From Sporobolomyces roseus (lineage: Eukaryota > Basidiomycota > Microbotryomycetes > Sporidiobolales > Sporidiobolaceae), in the NCBI GenBank assembly GCA_016617785.1, contig JADILM010000002.1, positions 558,001 to 622,000 of the forward strand: a stretch of 64,000 nucleotides of DNA. The letters run 5' to 3'. The position numbers and the translations under genes are program-made. The notes beneath the pieces were generated by a model. It ran no database searches and was not told the DNA's origin. It saw nothing but the letters and a program-made list of their open reading frames with translations. Every line of letters begins with the position of its first letter. The first letter of the stretch is position 1. This document shows positions 63,115 through 64,000 of the stretch, one piece after another.

Positions 63115-64000
63115 ATGTCTGCTACATCGAAAACAACCTTATCAGCTACACTAGATCTCCCCGTCGAGGCTAAAAGAGATGCGCTGTTGATAGGTGAGTT
63201 TCCCGTAGACTCGTCGAGAAAGGATCATCATCAGCTAACAACTGCTCGCTCAGTTCTTCTCGATGATTGCCCTATGCCACCGTGAGCTCTTACAGACGTC
63301 AGATGGAGAAAAAAATTGACATAATGTTGCGAAACAGGGTGAGGGAGCAATACGGAACTTATCATGATATTTTGGTTTCGCATTTCCAGCACTCTCTCGC
63401 GGTCAGCACGCCAGAGCATTCCTCTGCAGGTTCCAAACTTGGTTCGACACACCACAAACTTACCATCGAAAGTTACGACGTGGTTCAAGGTTGTTATCCG
63501 TCGGAGGACAGAGTGAAAGAAGCGGATGGAATGCTGCTCACTGGAAGTGGTAAGTTTACAGCTTCAAGCTCCGACTCGGCAGGAACTGACGATTACCTCG
63601 CGCCCGGTCCGTGATCTCCAGCCGCTTCCGCTTACGGTTCCGACCCGTGGATTGTCGAACTCGTTTCTTACATTCAGAATCTTCCCAAATTGAACGATTC
63701 CATCAAATTGATCGGTATCTGCTTTGGACATCAAATCATTGCTCGTGCTTTCGGTGCCAAAACGGAGAAGAACGAGAAAGGTTGGGAAGTTGGAACTCGA
63801 GACATCGACTTGACTCATACGGCGAAACAACTTTTCACTCGAGTGAAGCTCGTGAGTCTCCATTCTTCTAGATTTTGTCCAGATGTATACAGCAGGGGTA
63901 TCGATGGTCATGGATCTCTTTAGCTGACTAGTTTCTCGCCTTTCACAGTCGGTTCACCAAATGCATCAAGATCATGTTCCTGTCCTTCCTGAAGGTTTCG
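63115..64000 (+). CDS. Class I glutamine amidotransferase-like protein, 3' end outside window
   Basis: The start at 63115 gives MSATSKTTLSATLDLPVEAK. Short exons then give VLLDDCPMPP and REQYGTYHDILVSHFQHSL. The next part is IESYDVVQGCYPSEDRVKEA with DGMLLTGS, and, after an intron, YGSDPWIVELVSYIQNL and IKLIGICFGHQIIARAFGA. GICFGHQ is the nucleophile elbow with the catalytic Cys. The last exon visible reads SVHQMHQDHVPVLPEGF, where family members carry a conserved H-x-D segment; the catalytic His lies further on. This resembles fungal stand-alone GATase1 proteins related to GMP synthase (yeast YLR126C type). The role is uncharacterised; some relatives act on copper or iron homeostasis or on gamma-glutamyl compounds. 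The gene runs off the right edge. Confidence 0.85.

Overview
The window looks like a gene-dense chromosome segment of a basidiomycete yeast. I infer Pucciniomycotina, probably Microbotryomycetes (Sporobolomyces or a relative), but I cannot prove the genus. The reasons are: almost every gene is cut by many short introns (about 50-90 nt, often with CTGAC/CTCAC-like branch sites); a DUF6534 membrane protein (a basidiomycete family) is present; histone H3 ends LARRLRGERS; promoters are pyrimidine-rich; and the gene set is fungal (Dcp1 with EVH1, SPX-RING ligase, quinate/hexose permease, wax-synthase-like MBOAT, Ase1). I see no rRNA, tRNA, transposon or CRISPR.

Layout. 1-7.5 kb: on the minus strand, an OSCA/CSC1-type mechanosensitive channel (3' end outside the window) and a type II membrane glycosyltransferase. 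7.6-18.3 kb: INO80 subunit Ies2, a DUF6534 seven-helix protein, mitochondrial ribosomal protein mL54 (minus), site-2 protease (Stp1-type) and the spindle midzone bundler Ase1/PRC1. 18.6-19.7 kb: a secreted thaumatin-like protein (minus).

20.2-34.2 kb is the most unusual part: a large inverted duplication. Two arms of about 4.2 kb each carry a snurportin-1 gene and a histone H3 gene, tail to tail. They flank a spacer of about 5.5 kb that holds one complete HMG-CoA reductase gene. The inner part of the arms, including both H3 genes with their introns, is almost identical. The outer part with the snurportin genes has diverged, most of all in introns. This pattern suggests gene conversion centred on H3 and two retained snurportin paralogues.

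34.6-50.5 kb: an MFS sugar/quinate permease, a wax-synthase-like MBOAT, a DUF726 (TMCO4/Mil1-like) protein, DNA polymerase epsilon subunit B, Yif1 and an SPX-RING ubiquitin ligase. 50.9-64 kb: SURF4/Erv29 cargo receptor, a very long gene I cannot name by sequence but whose architecture resembles meiotic axis proteins (Red1/SYCP2/Rec10), mRNA decapping subunit Dcp1, a METTL21-like methyltransferase and a class I glutamine amidotransferase cut by the window end.

Functional links: site-2 protease activates SREBP in other basidiomycetes and HMG-CoA reductase is a classical SREBP target; they lie about 10 kb apart. Yif1 and SURF4 both serve ER-Golgi traffic. Exon borders were placed by eye from reading frame, GT/AG sites and family similarity. 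For the site-2 protease, Ase1, Ies2, glycosyltransferase, snurportin (left copy), H3, HMG-CoA reductase and the MBOAT the summed exon lengths are multiples of three.
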